Below, in pieces: positions 1-12,138 of a stretch of 64,000 nt of DNA. How positions within the stretch are numbered: the stretch's first letter is position 1; each line of letters begins with the position of its first letter. The DNA lies in contig OX421961.1 in the NCBI GenBank assembly GCA_949128115.1, positions 120,469,050 to 120,533,049 on the forward strand, in the 5' to 3' direction. Source of the stretch: Anaspis maculata (lineage: Eukaryota; Arthropoda; Insecta; Coleoptera; Scraptiidae). The notes below the pieces were generated by a model. That model was not told the DNA's origin and did no database searches. It saw only the letters and a program-made list of their open reading frames with translations. The translations under genes were made by a program, and so were the position numbers.

Positions 1-900
1 GGACAAGAAATTATTATGTAAAAATTAAAAAACTCAAAATGTCGGAACAAGGAACTGAACAATATCATTTATTGAAGTAGTGCAACAAATCAATAGTAAT
101 AACATTTAATGCTACATTTGCAATCGTAAAAACTGTTGAAAATGACAAAAGTTCTTGTCAAAATTTAAAAGTGACGTACAATAGAAGGCACTTTGACATT
201 GGTTGTCAGAATTAGTTGATTTTCATTGCAAGTTTAATCGATGAAATTTGTGTCCAGTTTTTAAGAAAACCGAATTATTTTCCAAACTATCAACTTTTGA
301 GAACAAACATAAGAGGCAAAAAAGATGTGAAATGAGACGCTTGATACGAATAAGAAATAAAGAACAGGGAGTGCTATTTGAAAAAATGAAGTTATGGCCC
401 TTCAAAGTTTACCGAAATCAATGTGTCACAGCAAGGTGATACCGAAACCGAAATAGGTGATATTACCGCCAAAAGATACCCTATGCTTTTGCTTAAGCAT
501 GAGCAAAGTCCCAACTTGATAACCTAAAAACCAAGTGCCTTGCGATTTATTTAGTAAGTGCCCACAAACGCATTAATTTTTAGAAAAAACTGAACAGTTG
601 AAGCGGATTGCAAAAACTAAACGAATTTGTGATGCCTGAGAAAGGGCAAATCCAAATATGCAAAAATATACAGGGGATGCCATTTAGAAAAGCTCGTTCA
701 AAAACTGCTCTGCAAAAATGCGGCACCCTGTATAGAGCAAAATAATTTTACAAACTGCACTTTGACTACCCGTTTGCTCGCCCATATCAATGACTCACCC
801 TGTATCAACATTGTAGTGATAAAGTTCCGCGCAAAATTCATATTTCCGTTTTTTCCTAGGAGGATGTTTTTTCGGAAAAATCCTGAAACCAGTCGATTTT

Positions 901-1169
901 GTTTTTATCCAACCCACTATACTTTAATAAAAAAGATAATTTTTTCCGTTGTCTGTTTTTGAGTTACGATGGCGTCATCAATTTTTTTAAATGACAACCC
1001 CCAAAATCTTTTTTATAAAATTTATAACTTTGTTTTTTTTTCAAACGGTGTGCAAATTTTTGTCTTAGATAAAAAAAAATTGAATGAAATACACGCAAAG
1101 TTTGAAAACGTGATATTTATTATTACCAAAAAAAAATTGTTTATACAGTATAGTGGGTTGGATAAAAAC
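901..1169. repeat. Short foldback repeat with 21-bp inverted arms
   Basis: Positions 901-921 and 1149-1169 are a perfect 21-bp inverted repeat (GTTTTTATCCAACCCACTAT... and its complement) separated by about 230 AT-rich bases. CTGTATA- and TATACAG-like bases occur nearby. This looks like the remnant of a small non-autonomous DNA transposon; no coding capacity is seen. Confidence 0.5.
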
Positions 1170-1254
1170 ACCACATTGTAGACGCTTGTTCCACACTTGT
1201 GCAATGTATTTCGTACGAAAAAATCCGAAATAAGTAGTAATTGAAAAATGAAGA

Positions 1255-1336
1255 TATTGAGGCCGATATATCGGTATTGGCCGATATGGATATCGCATAT
1301 ATCGGTATCGGGCAGAAAATCCATATTGGTCGATCC
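1255..1336. repeat. CGATATATCG palindromic short tandem repeat
   Basis: The stretch contains several tandem, partly palindromic copies of CCGATAT / ATCGGTAT (for example CCGATATATCGGTATTGG). It could form cruciform-like hairpins. No gene is associated with it. Confidence 0.55.
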
Positions 1337-2257
1337 CTATACAATATACAAGACATTAAGAGAATTTGACATGGAAACTCTCTGGCAACGTTTTCCGGTT
1401 CTCCTATGCAAAATTACCAGATTTATAGTAGACTGCCACCACAAGCCGAAAATTAAAATGTTTCCTGCTTGTATACCGGATATCTCAAAAGTATATCCTA
1501 TTCCAGTCCAGTCCAGAGCTAGATAAGAAATCGAATCACGAACTTAGAGAAAAGGTTGAAAGAAAATTATGACGTGTTAATTTTTTAAGATACGAGGGTT
1601 ATTCTAAATGGTCTTAGAGAGCTGTCTGTGATAAACTGATCAGAAAAATTGAAAATGGGTGTGCATTCAACATTTATTTATTATACAGGGTGATTCATAA
1701 ATCTCAAAAATTCATTTGTATCCAGAAACGCCAACTAAAATTTCTCTATGGAAAAGAAAACGTCATATTATTTTGTTCGATTTCAAGGACCAGTGGAATA
1801 TTTTACAGACATTATGAAGCAAACTGGATTTTGGTGATTAACTGATTAACCTTGTAGTAATAACATAAATTCAGTGCACGCTCATTAGTTGACAATTTTC
1901 ACTGATTAGTCCATCACAGACAGTTTCCCAGAATCATTTTAAATGACGAAAATAATTGGGGGCGAGGTCCCAACCTTCAACCCCAAATGTTTAAAATAAA
2001 CGTCATTAATTTTTTTTACATTTTTTTCGTGTTCTTGAGTGGATTCCATATACCGCTTTAGACTCGGAATGCGGTAGTTTTGAGACACCTAGTATAAATT
2101 CCCAATATACAAAATGATGCTGTATTGTGTTGTTTTATTTTTTCGTGATTTTTAATCTAATTATCACTACTTAGTCAATTTTCATGGACTATTATAGATT
2201 GCTTATCAGAAAAATCCTGACAACAACGGTCAATGCATATGACCCGATGATCAGGCC

Positions 2258-2296
2258 GAAGCCGACCCGACCCCGACCCGACCCGACCCGAAGCAG
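2258..2296. repeat. CCCGA simple repeat
   Basis: A run of CCGAC/CCCGA pentamers, clearly more GC-rich than its surroundings. It is a short microsatellite-like tract with no coding frame around it. Confidence 0.7.
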
Positions 2297-2960
2297 TGCG
2301 CAAACGCAGGAGAGATTACTACCCACGTACTACTACGTCATGAGCCTTCCAGTTTAATTCCACCCGTTCCCGCCCAAAGTTTCAACCTTTTTTTCTCGAA
2401 AAGTAGAAGGTTTCCAAATAAAAAATTTTTATGCTGGTAGTGGTCTCAGTTCGTACTTTAGTTTGAACAAATAAATAAAATAGTTATAAGATCTCATACC
2501 TATCTACGACAACCAAAACAAGTTTATATAGCCTTCAATGAAAATATGCAAAGAGGCGGCATGGTCATTTTTAGCGCACTTTCCCAAAAAATGGGAAAAA
2601 GGCGCTTTTGGCTTCACTTTGTCCGTCCGTCCGTCCGTACCCGGGATAACTCCTCAGGAAAGAAAGATATCGATGTGATGTAAACGCTGATCAATAGTAC
2701 ATTCATCCAGGATGTCAAGTTGGCTTATGGTTTTTTGTTATTCTGTCGCCATTTTTGATCCGCCATTTTGAATTTCTCTAAAAATGATCCGATTAAAATG
2801 AAATTTGCAGGCGATGTAAACATCATCAAGATCTATCCAATTTTTGACAATTGATCCCCCGCCGCCATCTTGTATTCTCCATATTAAACATGTTTCAAAA
2901 TGATAGAGCTTAGGAGAATTATGCCTCTACAAAAAGAGATATCGATGGAAGGATAGCCAA

Positions 2961-5900
2961 TAGAGTCATTCCATGCCAAAACGGCAAAACGATCACTTTC
3001 TACACTCATGGTGACCGATTTCCATAAATTTTGGATATGTTGTAGAGACATGGAAATAAGTCGACCCGTATTCGCCGGTTTTTTTTTATAATTTTTTTTT
3101 CGGAATTACAATTTTTTCAAATTTTCCACTTTTGCCTTGCATCCTACTCTGAGAAAAATCATAGCTCTTTTGTCCAATGTCCGATCTTGAATATTTTTGT
3201 TTTGATCGAACCACAAAAGATAAGGAATTTTGGACATTTCACTCTTTCTTTGACAGATGTTGAAAAAAGTATGGAGAGTCACTTTTCCGAAAAGAAAACG
3301 GTATACTGAAAAATGGTACATCTTCGATTTTCCCAATTTTTTGATATATTGTTCTGTGAACTTTTCTGAATCGAGAAGTAATGGTCGGAATGAACATCGC
3401 CCAAAAACCCACGGAATGAATTTTTTAAGCGAGCCGCGCAATAGTCCGGATGTTAAGGTATAATACCCTTCACTTTTATAACAAGCATTGCCACTTGGCA
3501 TACCTGTTGCCGAGACCATGTTTGACCGATTAAGATCAGGAGCCAATGTCGCAAGCAATGCAGGCGTCGTATACAGGGTGTCGTATAGAAAAATAGTCAA
3601 AAATTCGTACATCATTAACCAAACCAGATGGATTCACGTGAATAGGCACATACGTTCACAATATATTACTCATCAAGGAAGAGTCAACGGTTTTGAAAAA
3701 TCTTGAGCGGTTTCTGAAAAATTCAAGAGAAACTGAATTTTCTTCTGAATTTTTTTTTCTCGGTAAATCAGTGAATTTTCAAGATATCGAAGTGCAACTT
3801 GGCAGTTCTATTGCCAATATTGTCATGAATCAAAAACAATCAGGAGCCAAATGCAAGGCCTGCTATTCCCACAAATAAGACAGTCAACTTTTTTTTCTTT
3901 GCGACCGCCATTTTGAATCTCCGTTTCACTCAACAGTTGAAAAAGTGACCGCCGAATGTAAGGTAGTTGGCATCCAGTCACCATATTATAAAAAGGATAG
4001 CCTTGAAGCAAGATAAGGGTCTCTTCGTCAAGAAAACAGTGTTACCCAAGGTTTTCATGGTAATACGCATTTGCAGCGCCTGTTATGGCTGATCAGAGAT
4101 CTGAAAGAGCAGAGTGAGTTCTTTGTCATAATTCTACATTCATTTTGAGGATAATTACCAAAATTCATGATGATCGGTCCAAAGGTTAACTTTTGATGGC
4201 TTGCTGAACAAAATAAATGGCGCTTTTTGTTGAGAAATGGAAAAAAAATCGAGCAACCATTATCGTGTGTCCCTCACTAAGAGAAGGCTATTGGTAAAAC
4301 TGAAACTAATCAACGCTGAAATGTTTTGGGAGAGTCAACCCTATATTCTTGAGCCATAAAATGTTAGACACATGCGTCCAGTTGTTAGAGAGAAGACATA
4401 AAAGACTTGCATGCAGAAAGTTTTTTCCAAGTTTCGAGCCACGTATTATTTTCAGAAAGCTACCAAAATTTTGTCTCTGGACCGATGATGACGAATTTTG
4501 GTACTTAATTTCAAAATGGATGTAATATTGTTATTCATCAACTTTTGGTGGGTTTCTGAATAAAATATGTGAATAAGAACTTTGAATTTTTTTCTGCATG
4601 CACGCCTTCCATGTCTTCTCTCTGGCAACCGGACGCATCTGTCTAACATTTATTGGCTCAAGAATATAGGTTTCAATCTTACAAAACATTTCAGCGTTGA
4701 TTTGTTTCAGTTTTTGCGATAGCCTTCTCTTAGTGAGGGATAACATGTAATTGATTGCCCCATTTTTTTTTGCATTTTCCACCAAGAAGCACCACATATT
4801 TGGTTCAGCAAACCACCAAAAGTTTACCTTTGGACCGATGATGATGAATTTTGTTATTTCGTTCCAAAATGAATGTAGTATTATGACAAAGTACTCACTT
4901 TGCTCTTTCAAATTTCTCACTAGCCATCACAGGCGCTGCAAATGCGTATTACCATGAAAACCTTGGGTGACAATGTTTTCTCGACGAGGACACCCTTACC
5001 TTGCTTCAAGGCTATCTTTTTTGTGATAGGGTGACTGGACGCCAACTTTCTTACATTCGACTGTCACTTTTCCAACTGTTGAGTGAAACGGAGAACCAAG
5101 ATGGCGGTCGCGAAGAAAAAAAAGTTGACTGTCTTACTTCTGGAAATAGCAGGCCTTGCATTTGGCTCCTGATCGTTTTTGATTGATGACAATACTCGCC
5201 AAAAACCTACCAAGTTGCATTTCGATATCTTGAAAATTCATCGATCTACTGAGAAATAAAATATTCCGAAGATAATTCAGTTTTTTCGGAATATTCCAGG
5301 AACCACTCAAGATTTTCCAGAACTGTTGACTTTTTCTTGAAGGGTAATATATTGTGGATATATGTGCCTATTCACGTGAATCCACCTGGTTTGGTTAATG
5401 ATATACGAATGTTTCACTTTTTTTCTATACGACACCCTGTATACGGCGCCTGCATCACTAACAACTTTGGCTCCTGATCTTAATCGGTCAAACATGGTCC
5501 CGGCAACAGGTATGCCAAGTGGCATTGCTTGTTATAAAAGTGAAGAGTGCCCCCTAAATTTTGACCTTAGCGTCCGGACTACAAGCTGATTCGGCGCTCA
5601 GGAGTCCAGTAAAATGAGGCGATTTTTATGCTGAAGTTGGAACTAATTGAGGGCTCGATGAGAAAAATATGGCAGTGTAGAGAATGAAAAACTGAATTAG
5701 AAAAACCAAAGTTTCATTTCCAACCACCCCGGCAACCATGTAAAAAAAATGGCGAAGATTAAAAAACATGCGCCGCGATTTTTCTTCTGAAACGGTGAGA
5801 GAACGGTGAGAGATTTGTGAAAACTGTAAGGGACAAAGTTGTAGAGAATTTAATATTCTTCAGAAAAGTCCCTGGGGGCATATGTCCAACTTCTCCAGTT

Positions 5901-7123
5901 TAACCATTAATCGCGGCCAAAGTTGCGCGCCGGTCTAGTGAAGTGGAAAAACTGTCCGCGTGACATTCCTTCTTGAATTCTGCGAGAATGGCTAGAGATA
6001 TCCGAGAATCGCAAGCGACAAAGTTGCAGAGAATTGAATGTTCCACTAGAAAATCTTCAAGGCCAGTCATTAGCTCTTCTGGTTTAGTCGTAAGTTTTCC
6101 AAAAGAACCACTACAATAACAAGATTGTCGCGCAATTTCGAACGTGGTTCACGACTAGACTAGAAGAGCTAATAATTGACCTCGAGAAACTGCTAGAGAA
6201 ACTTTCAATTCTTTACAACTTCGTCGCTTACAATTTTGGGATCTCTAGCCATTTTCGCAGCATTCAAGGAGTAATGTCACGCGTACTTCACTGGACCGGC
6301 GCGCAACTTTGACCGGGATTAACGGTTAAACTGAAGAAGTTAGACATATACCCTTAGGAACTTTTCTGTAGATTCTTGAATTCCCTACAATTTTGTCCCT
6401 TACAGTTCTCAGATATCTCTCACCGTACTCTCACTGTTTCAGAAGAAAGATCGCGGCGCATGTTTTTTAATCTTCGCCATTTTTTTCCATGGTTCCCGGG
6501 GTGGTTGGAAATGAAACTTTGGTTTTTCTCATTCAATTTTTCATTCTCTACATTGCCATATTTTTTTCATCGAGCCCTCAGTTAGTTCCAACTTCAGCAT
6601 AAAAATCGCCTCATTTTACTGGACTCCTGAGCGCCGAATCAGCTTGCGCGGCTCGCTGAAAAAAATCATTTCGTGGGGTTTTGGGCAATGTCCATTCTGG
6701 CGACCATTACTTATCGATTCAGAAAAGTTCACAGAACAATATATCAAAAAATTGGGAAAATCGAAGATGTACCATTTTCCAGTATACGGTTTTCTTCTCG
6801 GAAAAAGTGACTTTCCATACTTTTCTTCAACATCTGTCAAAAAAAGAGTGCAATGTTCAAAATTCCTGATCTTTTGTGGTTAGATCAAATTGAAAATATT
6901 CAAGATCGGAAATTGGACTAAAGAGCTATGATTTTTCTCAGAGTAGGATGCAAGGCAAAAGTGGAAAATTTGAAAAAATTGTAATTCCGAAAAAAAAATT
7001 TATAAATAAAAACCGGCGAATACGGGTCGACTTATTTTCATGTCTCTACAACATATCCAAAATGTATGAAAATCGGTCACCATGAGTGCAGAAAGTGATC
7101 GTTTTGGCATGGAATGACTCTAT
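2961..7123. mobile_element. Large foldback (long inverted-repeat) element, about 4.2 kb
   Basis: The two halves are near-complementary from the ends inward. TAGAGTCATTCCATGCCAAA at 2961 is mirrored at 7104-7123, the CGGGTCGAC block near 3060 is mirrored near 7020, and 3480-3600 is mirrored at 5430-5545. The centre is near 4.4-4.5 kb. Open frames inside (for example 3106-3615) are products of the palindrome and have no recognisable domain. The right arm is interrupted by a second palindrome at 5582-6645. It is a non-autonomous foldback transposon; its superfamily cannot be assigned from sequence alone. Confidence 0.8.
5582..6645. mobile_element. Nested 1.06-kb foldback element inside a palindrome arm
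   Basis: The ends CAAGCTGATTCGGCGCTCAG (5582) and their complement (ending 6645) continue as long inverted arms that meet near 6.11 kb, including a mirrored GCGCGCCGGTC block. The left arm of the host palindrome (about 3430-3460, GCGAGCCGCGCAATAGTCCGG) shows the uninterrupted sequence, so the insertion point can be read directly between CCGGACTA and TTGCGCGG. No coding capacity. Confidence 0.8.
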
Positions 7124-7342
7124 AAGGAAATAAAGAATTTGATTTGATGTGGTGCAAATGCCAATCAAATGCGTACGTGTCCACCATATGTATAAATTTG
7201 ACCAATGATTTTTGTCACTTGGCTGCCATCTTTGGTCCGCCATTTTGAATTTCTCTGAAAGTGGTCCGATTTGAGTGAAATTTGCAGGCGATGTGAACTT
7301 CATTAGGATACATCCAATTTTTGACAATTGATGCCCCGCCGC

Positions 7343-7600
7343 CATTTTGGCCGCCATATTGAAATTTCTTATCTCTCAACGATTTTCATGGAGCTTGAGA
7401 CTCACCTTTGTTTCGTATGATCATTCTTATTCTCCAGCCAAATTCCAACATTCTGCCGCCATATTGAAATCTCTTATTAGTGGAACGATTTTCATGAAAC
7501 TTGGAACTTAATCTTGTCTATGGTAAGAACATTTTGATTTTTGAGCCAAATTTCATGATTCGGACGCTATTTTGGCCGCCATATTGAAATTTCTGCCCAA
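7343..7600. repeat. Tandem GCCGCCATATTGAAATTTCT units of about 108-124 bp
   Basis: Three copies of GCCGCCATATTGAAAT-type sequence start near 7343, 7451 and 7575. Each is followed by a related block ending in an ACGATTTTCATG(A/G)A(G/A)CTTGG-like stretch. This is a degenerate internal tandem repeat of the surrounding dispersed repeat. Confidence 0.5.
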
Positions 7601-7664
7601 ATAACGGTAGAACCCTAATTAACATCTTGCGTTCACTAATCCTTCAAAAGGATAGTGCGCTACT

Positions 7665-8758
7665 GAGCCTCATGCCCATGAGGCATATTCGCTTGTTCAA
7701 TGGTACAAGCAACTTTTGAAACCAGCTTTGGAGTGAATCGTTTTCCAGTGTAAAATAGTGAAGTACCTACTGGAACTGGAAGGACTTTGTTCTGGTGTCA
7801 GTTTGCCCTTTATGTCTGAAAAATTCTTCAGGATAAAGCCTACCTTACCATATAGTATATATTTAGGTTACAGCAAGCGAATAATGCCTTGTGAAAGGCA
7901 TCGTTACTGTCATCGGTGGCGGTGGCGGCTGTTATAATTTTTCACTCATCGTTTAAAGTTAAACTTGAACAATGAGTTACACGGTCCGGAAGTCCGTAGG
8001 TTCAAAACGATGCAGTGAAGGTTTTGCAAAAACCCAGGACATATTGCTCGTGCGTGTCGAACGAAGAAAAGAGATAAAATCTGTTAATCAAGCGTGTATT
8101 GAGAGCTGACGGCTGAGGAGCAAGCTCTAGACCAGTTCAAGTGTTGAAAAGGGAGAAGCCAAATCACTTTTAACGAAAGCGATGCCAAGCCCAGCCCAAT
8201 GTATTTCGATTTCATTAAATATTTGAAGTCCCGAGCGATCCTACTACTGAACAAACAAAATAAATCTATCTATCCACTAAAACGGCAACGTAATAGCAAG
8301 ATCGCTAAAACTTGTGTGAGTTCGGTTGCAATGAGACTGCTAAATAAATTTGATCCTGCCACAGAAACACTGTAAACATTCACATTCACACTCTTTATCG
8401 TTATCACCCTTCGAACTTCTGCGGGGATTAGCAGACCACCATGGTCGCCCTCGCCTGCCTGGGATAAACCAAAGTGGAGTTGAAACAAAACGTCGCGGTC
8501 GGGTTGGAAATCCGCTATAAAATATCGCTTCCGCTCCTGCAGCAAGCCGCACTGTTAACAAGAGGAGTTTATCCGCAAAATTGATGGCCGTGCGATTTAT
8601 TCCTCGCTACCCGGAAATTCCAAGCCCCCAAAGTACTAAACAGTGTAGAAGCCACCATGTGAAACAAAAATACCGATACTTTGAAGTCAATTTTAAAATG
8701 TTTATTGATAACAATAATTGTAGATAGGTACCTAATGATATATTTTCCATTGTTTCAG
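7665..8758. other. Non-coding interval and end of intron before the first LGR1 exon seen
   Basis: It contains the short palindrome GCCTCATGCCCATGAGGC near 7667-7684 and a GGTTCAAAAC stretch near 8010 that only loosely recalls a pol III B box. The 8400-8600 part is more GC-rich than its surroundings and has a TATAAAAT at about 8514. The interval ends in a good acceptor (pyrimidine-rich tract then TTTCAG at 8753-8758). I see no supported exon. Confidence 0.45.
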
Positions 8759-9044
8759 GTGGAGTGCCACCCGGCGCCCGACGCCTTCAACCCCTGCGAG
8801 GACTTGATGGGCAACTGGGCATTGAGGATTCCAGTGTGGTTCATCTCGTTGTCGGCCGTCATTGGGAATCTGTTCGTCGTGATAGTCATTTCCACGTCCC
8901 ATTTCCGTTTGACTGTTTCCAAATTCCTCATGTGTAACTTGGCCATTGCCGATTTATGCATCGGCATCCATTTGTTCTTGATCGCCGTCGACGACGCCTG
9001 TTCGATGGGATCGTACTTCAATTACGCCATAGATTGGCAGGAAG
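8759..9044 (+). CDS. Lgr1: LGR1-type glycoprotein-hormone receptor, exon with hinge end, TM1 and TM2
   Basis: This exon encodes the end of the extracellular hinge and the first two membrane segments of a rhodopsin-like GPCR with a leucine-rich-repeat ectodomain. Visible marks are a Cys-bearing hinge motif ([11 protein letters not shown]), TM1 ([19 protein letters not shown]), TM2 with the LAIADL Asp, and the LGR landmark AIDWQEG leading to extracellular loop 1. It is bounded by TTTCAG (8753-8758) and the donor GTAAGA at 9045, and ends in phase 1, matching the phase of the exon at 21851. In animals LGR1 receptors bind the GPA2/GPB5 (thyrostimulin) dimer and signal through Gs/cAMP at the plasma membrane; that role is taken from the family. 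DWQ rather than a rickets-like PWQ, and the ERW motif in the next exon, favour LGR1 over LGR2. The leucine-rich-repeat exons lie outside the window. Confidence 0.93.
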
Positions 9045-9641
9045 GTAAGAATACAGAACCAGACCCGGCGTGAACGCCTATAAATACTCTCATTTTTTGT
9101 CCCTTGACTCCCTTGTGGGATACCTACCCTTCTTCCCAACTCTTGCTCGCTTGAACTCCTTAAATATTTTTTCACAAGGGCGGGAGCTACGACTTTTATT
9201 CGCTACAGGTTAATTATGACTAACAATAATGTCTTGTCTACGGTATACAATACATCAAGGGGTCATAATTACCTAGGGCTCCAGGGTTATTATAAATCCA
9301 TAATTATCTCTCTCATTAGCTCATGCTTACTGCTAGAATTGACTGTGGAGTCGTATGTCCGCTACTTGATTCATCATCCCGCGTTGCCTGGTCGATTGCC
9401 TCAGAATAAGCGTTATTTGAAATAAGTCGCGAACATACGTTTTTACTTTCATGCGGCCAACTGCAATTCAAAATTTCAAAATATACCCCGGTACCTAGTT
9501 ACTCATCAGTGGTTTATGAATCAACTGAATTCTTCAACTTCCACAACAACTTTTGCAATTTTCTCGCATTCATGAATGGTATTGCGAGAAGTGCTCCAAA
9601 GCAAGAAGTGTGACAATACGTCTTATTAAACGAGTATAATA
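9045..9641 (+). other. Start of LGR1 intron, no features recognised
   Basis: AT-rich intronic DNA after the GTAAGA donor. The short open frames do not resemble any domain, and no repeat boundary is clear until the MITE at 9642. Confidence 0.5.
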
Positions 9642-10006
9642 TACCGAGAGTTCATAAATTAAATGGGTCAAGGGTGCCTGTGAATTCAAAAACGTCTGTC
9701 GAAACTAGCGTAATCCTTTTGTAATAAATTTGTCAAACTTTGACAAGCTACGTCGCATATTATTGATCTCTGATCTGCCATAAGTGCACGAGAATACTTC
9801 AAGTTCGAAAATACTCCTCGATCATGTAGGTTTTGTGCCCTGCCGTGAAAACCACATTTAAAATGTTCCGAAAACAAAAACTGCGACTGGTTTGACAGAT
9901 TACGATAACCAAAAAATTACAGACATCAAATGAACGATGCTAGTTCCGACAGATGTTTCCAAACTCATAGGCACCCTTGACCCATTTAATTTATGAACGC
10001 TCGGTA
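9642..10006. mobile_element. MITE with TACCGAG... terminal inverted repeats (365 bp)
   Basis: The left end, TACCGAGAGTTCATAAATTA, is mirrored at the right end, and the arms continue through GGGTCAAGGGTGCCTGTGA. A second, shorter member of the same family lies at 25836-26024. There is no coding capacity, so this is a non-autonomous DNA transposon. Confidence 0.8.
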
Positions 10007-10111
10007 CTATTTTATTTACTTTTTCTGATTAATCGCCCAGAAATTGGGAATCCACCTTTCCCGTAAGGAAAATCACTTACGCACACACCTGTGAGCGCAG
10101 ACTCTCGCTTA

Positions 10112-12138
10112 TACCGGGTGGGCCATAAAAAACCGTGCTCGGAATTTTTCCTTCTAAAATTTTTATTTCACCACCGATTTCATCAAACTTTTCAGCATTG
10201 GATAGCCAATTGAATAGGCTATTATTTCCGTATTTCAAAATGGCCGACATATCAAAATTCAAGATGGCAGAAACAATTGAAAATGCGCCTTCTTTTGTTA
10301 TCGTTGCTTTCAATTGAAAGTTACCAGAAAGTCAAAACCAATAATGTATTATGAAGGAATAGACCTTTCTTGTCGATTCAAAACCACAACCAATGAAAAC
10401 GCGTCATCTGCTGAGGAGCTATTGCGAGTTGAAGCGAAGCCTACTTTCGGTATTTTCATTTCTGCAGAATTGACCCAAATTTAGGTGTCCTGCCCGCCAA
10501 TCCGCCATATGCTCATTTCTCAACCGATTTTCTCAAATTTGGCATCAATGGCTAGGCAATTGGACAAGCTACCTTTTTCATATGCAAAAATGATAGACCT
10601 GTCAAAATCCAAGATGGCGGAACAATTGAAAATAGAATTTCTTTTGTCCTCATTGCTTTTTAGTAAAAATTAGCAGAAAGTCAAAGCCGATACTTATTGT
10701 GAAGGAATAGACCTTCCTCGAAAATTCAAGACTGCAACTAATCAAATCGGGTCATCTGCTGAGGAGCTACGGCCAGTTCAAGCTAAGCCTACTTTCCGTT
10801 TTTCTATTCCAACAAGGACGAATAAGGCCCATTTTCAATAGTTTCCGCCATCATGAATTTTGACACGTTGGCCATTTTTTTACATCAACATGGCAGCCTG
10901 TCCATTTGGCTAGCATTGATGTCAAATTTGAGAGAATCGGCTAGGAAATAAGGATATGGCGGGCAGGATTCCTAAATTTGGGTCATTTATGCGGGAATAA
11001 GGAGCCGGTAGGTTGGCTTCGCTTCAACTCGCCGTAGCTCCTCAGCAGATGACTCGATTTGATTGGTTACGGTCTTGAATTGTCAGGGAAGGCCTATTCC
11101 TTCATAATAATTATTGGCTTTGACTTTCTGCTAATTTTTATTAAAAAGCAATGAGGACAAAAGAACTTCTATTTTCAATGGCTTCCGCAATCTTGAATTT
11201 TGGCATGCACGTCATTTTCTTATATCAAAAAGTTAGCCTGTTCAATTGGCTAGCCATTGATACCAAATGTGAGAAAATCGGTTGAGAAATGACCAAATGG
11301 CGGATTGGCGGGCAGGATATCTAAATTTGGATCAATGGGGAACTCTAGGCAAAACGGATTGTAGATGGCGACGTGTTCCATGCCCCCATATTGACACTCT
11401 TGACAGTTATCGTACATAACCTCCCTCAAAGAAATGTACGGAAAAGGGAAAAGTGCTAATGTTCAAAGAAGAGTCGAGGCGGAGAGGAGCCCCACTGAGA
11501 GGAAAAAAAGAGCTGGTGCAAAGGTGCAGCCTGGTACACAACACGGCACTACCTTTTTTTTTCACCGCTATTTTTCGCTTGTCAACTTTTTTGACTTTTC
11601 TCTGCTTTTTAACTCACGAAGTGACGCAAACCGCTGGTTATATGCTGAGTGCTGACAAATGAAAACGAAATTACACTTCCAAAGTTGAGGTTAGGTACGC
11701 TTGAAATGACATTAATGATAGCTGGGGTGCATGGAACACGAGCGCCATTACTTCAGGCGTTTGCCACTATAGTTCCCCATCATGCGGAAATGAAAAAAAC
11801 GGAAAGTAGGCTTTGCTTCAACTCGCAAAAGCTTGTCAGCAGATGATCCGATTTAACTGGTTGTGGTCTTGAATTGACAGGAAAGGTCTATTCCTTCATA
11901 ATACATTATTGGTTTTGACTTTCTGGTAACTTTCAATAAAAATCAACGAGAACAAAAGAAGGCCTATTTTCAATTGTTTCTGCCATCCTCGATTTTGATA
12001 TGTCGGCCATTTCGAAATACGGGAATGATAGCCTATTTAATTGGCTAGCCAATGCTGAAAAGTTCGGTAAAATCGGTGGCGAAATAAAAGTTTTAGAAAA
12101 AAAAATTCCGAGCACGGTTTTTTATGGCCCACCCGGTA
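10112..12138. mobile_element. 2.0-kb foldback element (TACCGGGTGGGCC ends)
   Basis: Left end TACCGGGTGGGCCATAAAAA and right end are complementary, and the arms run inward through CGTGCTCGGAATTTTT and the AATAATGTATTATGAAGGAATAG region. Internal sub-blocks around GGCGGGCAGGATNCCTAAATTTGGGTC are repeated in both orientations. Related single blocks occur at 43286-43560 and 50225-50410. The right arm has a further insertion at 11335-11780. No recognisable protein. Confidence 0.8.
11335..11780. mobile_element. Nested inverted-repeat element inside the 10.1-12.1 kb foldback
   Basis: ATGGGGAACT(C/A)TAG...GGCAAA at the left is mirrored by TTTGCCACTATAGTTCCCCAT at the right. An inner mirrored pair (GTGTTCCATGC / GCATGGAACAC) lies 30-50 bp further in. 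The interior is low-complexity and includes a short basic open frame with no known domain. Probably a separate MITE. Confidence 0.6.

Larger units (their letters stand above)
1..2572. other. Non-coding left flank, probably LGR1 intron or upstream DNA
   Basis: No convincing coding exon is visible on either strand. The open frames are short, AT-rich and start in low-complexity DNA. Short pieces resembling foldback-element ends occur near 728-745 and 1683-1692 (CTGTATA / TATACAGGGTG), so parts are probably decayed MITEs. Because LGR1 exons for the extracellular leucine-rich repeats must lie upstream of 8759, this stretch is best read as intron, but that is inference from the gene's known architecture. 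Confidence 0.5.
2573..7664. mobile_element. Dispersed repeat split by a large foldback insertion
   Basis: The left piece (2573-2960) starts with TAGCGCAC and carries a CCGT microsatellite at about 2621-2640. The right piece (7124-7664) ends with GTGCGCTA. Both pieces contain the same direct-orientation block, CCGCCATTTTGAATTTCTCT, near 2759 and 7239, followed by matching sequence through the GCCGCCAT segment. I infer an older repeat with 8-bp terminal inverted ends into which the 2961-7123 palindrome jumped. The matching blocks could also mean two separate copies of one repeat family. No protein is encoded. Confidence 0.45.

Noticed and set aside
8514..8645. A promoter and short open frame just before the first LGR1 exon
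   Set aside because: TATAAAAT and a following ATG are present, but the 50-codon frame has no signal peptide or domain and is not in splice contact with the exon. Not strong enough to call.
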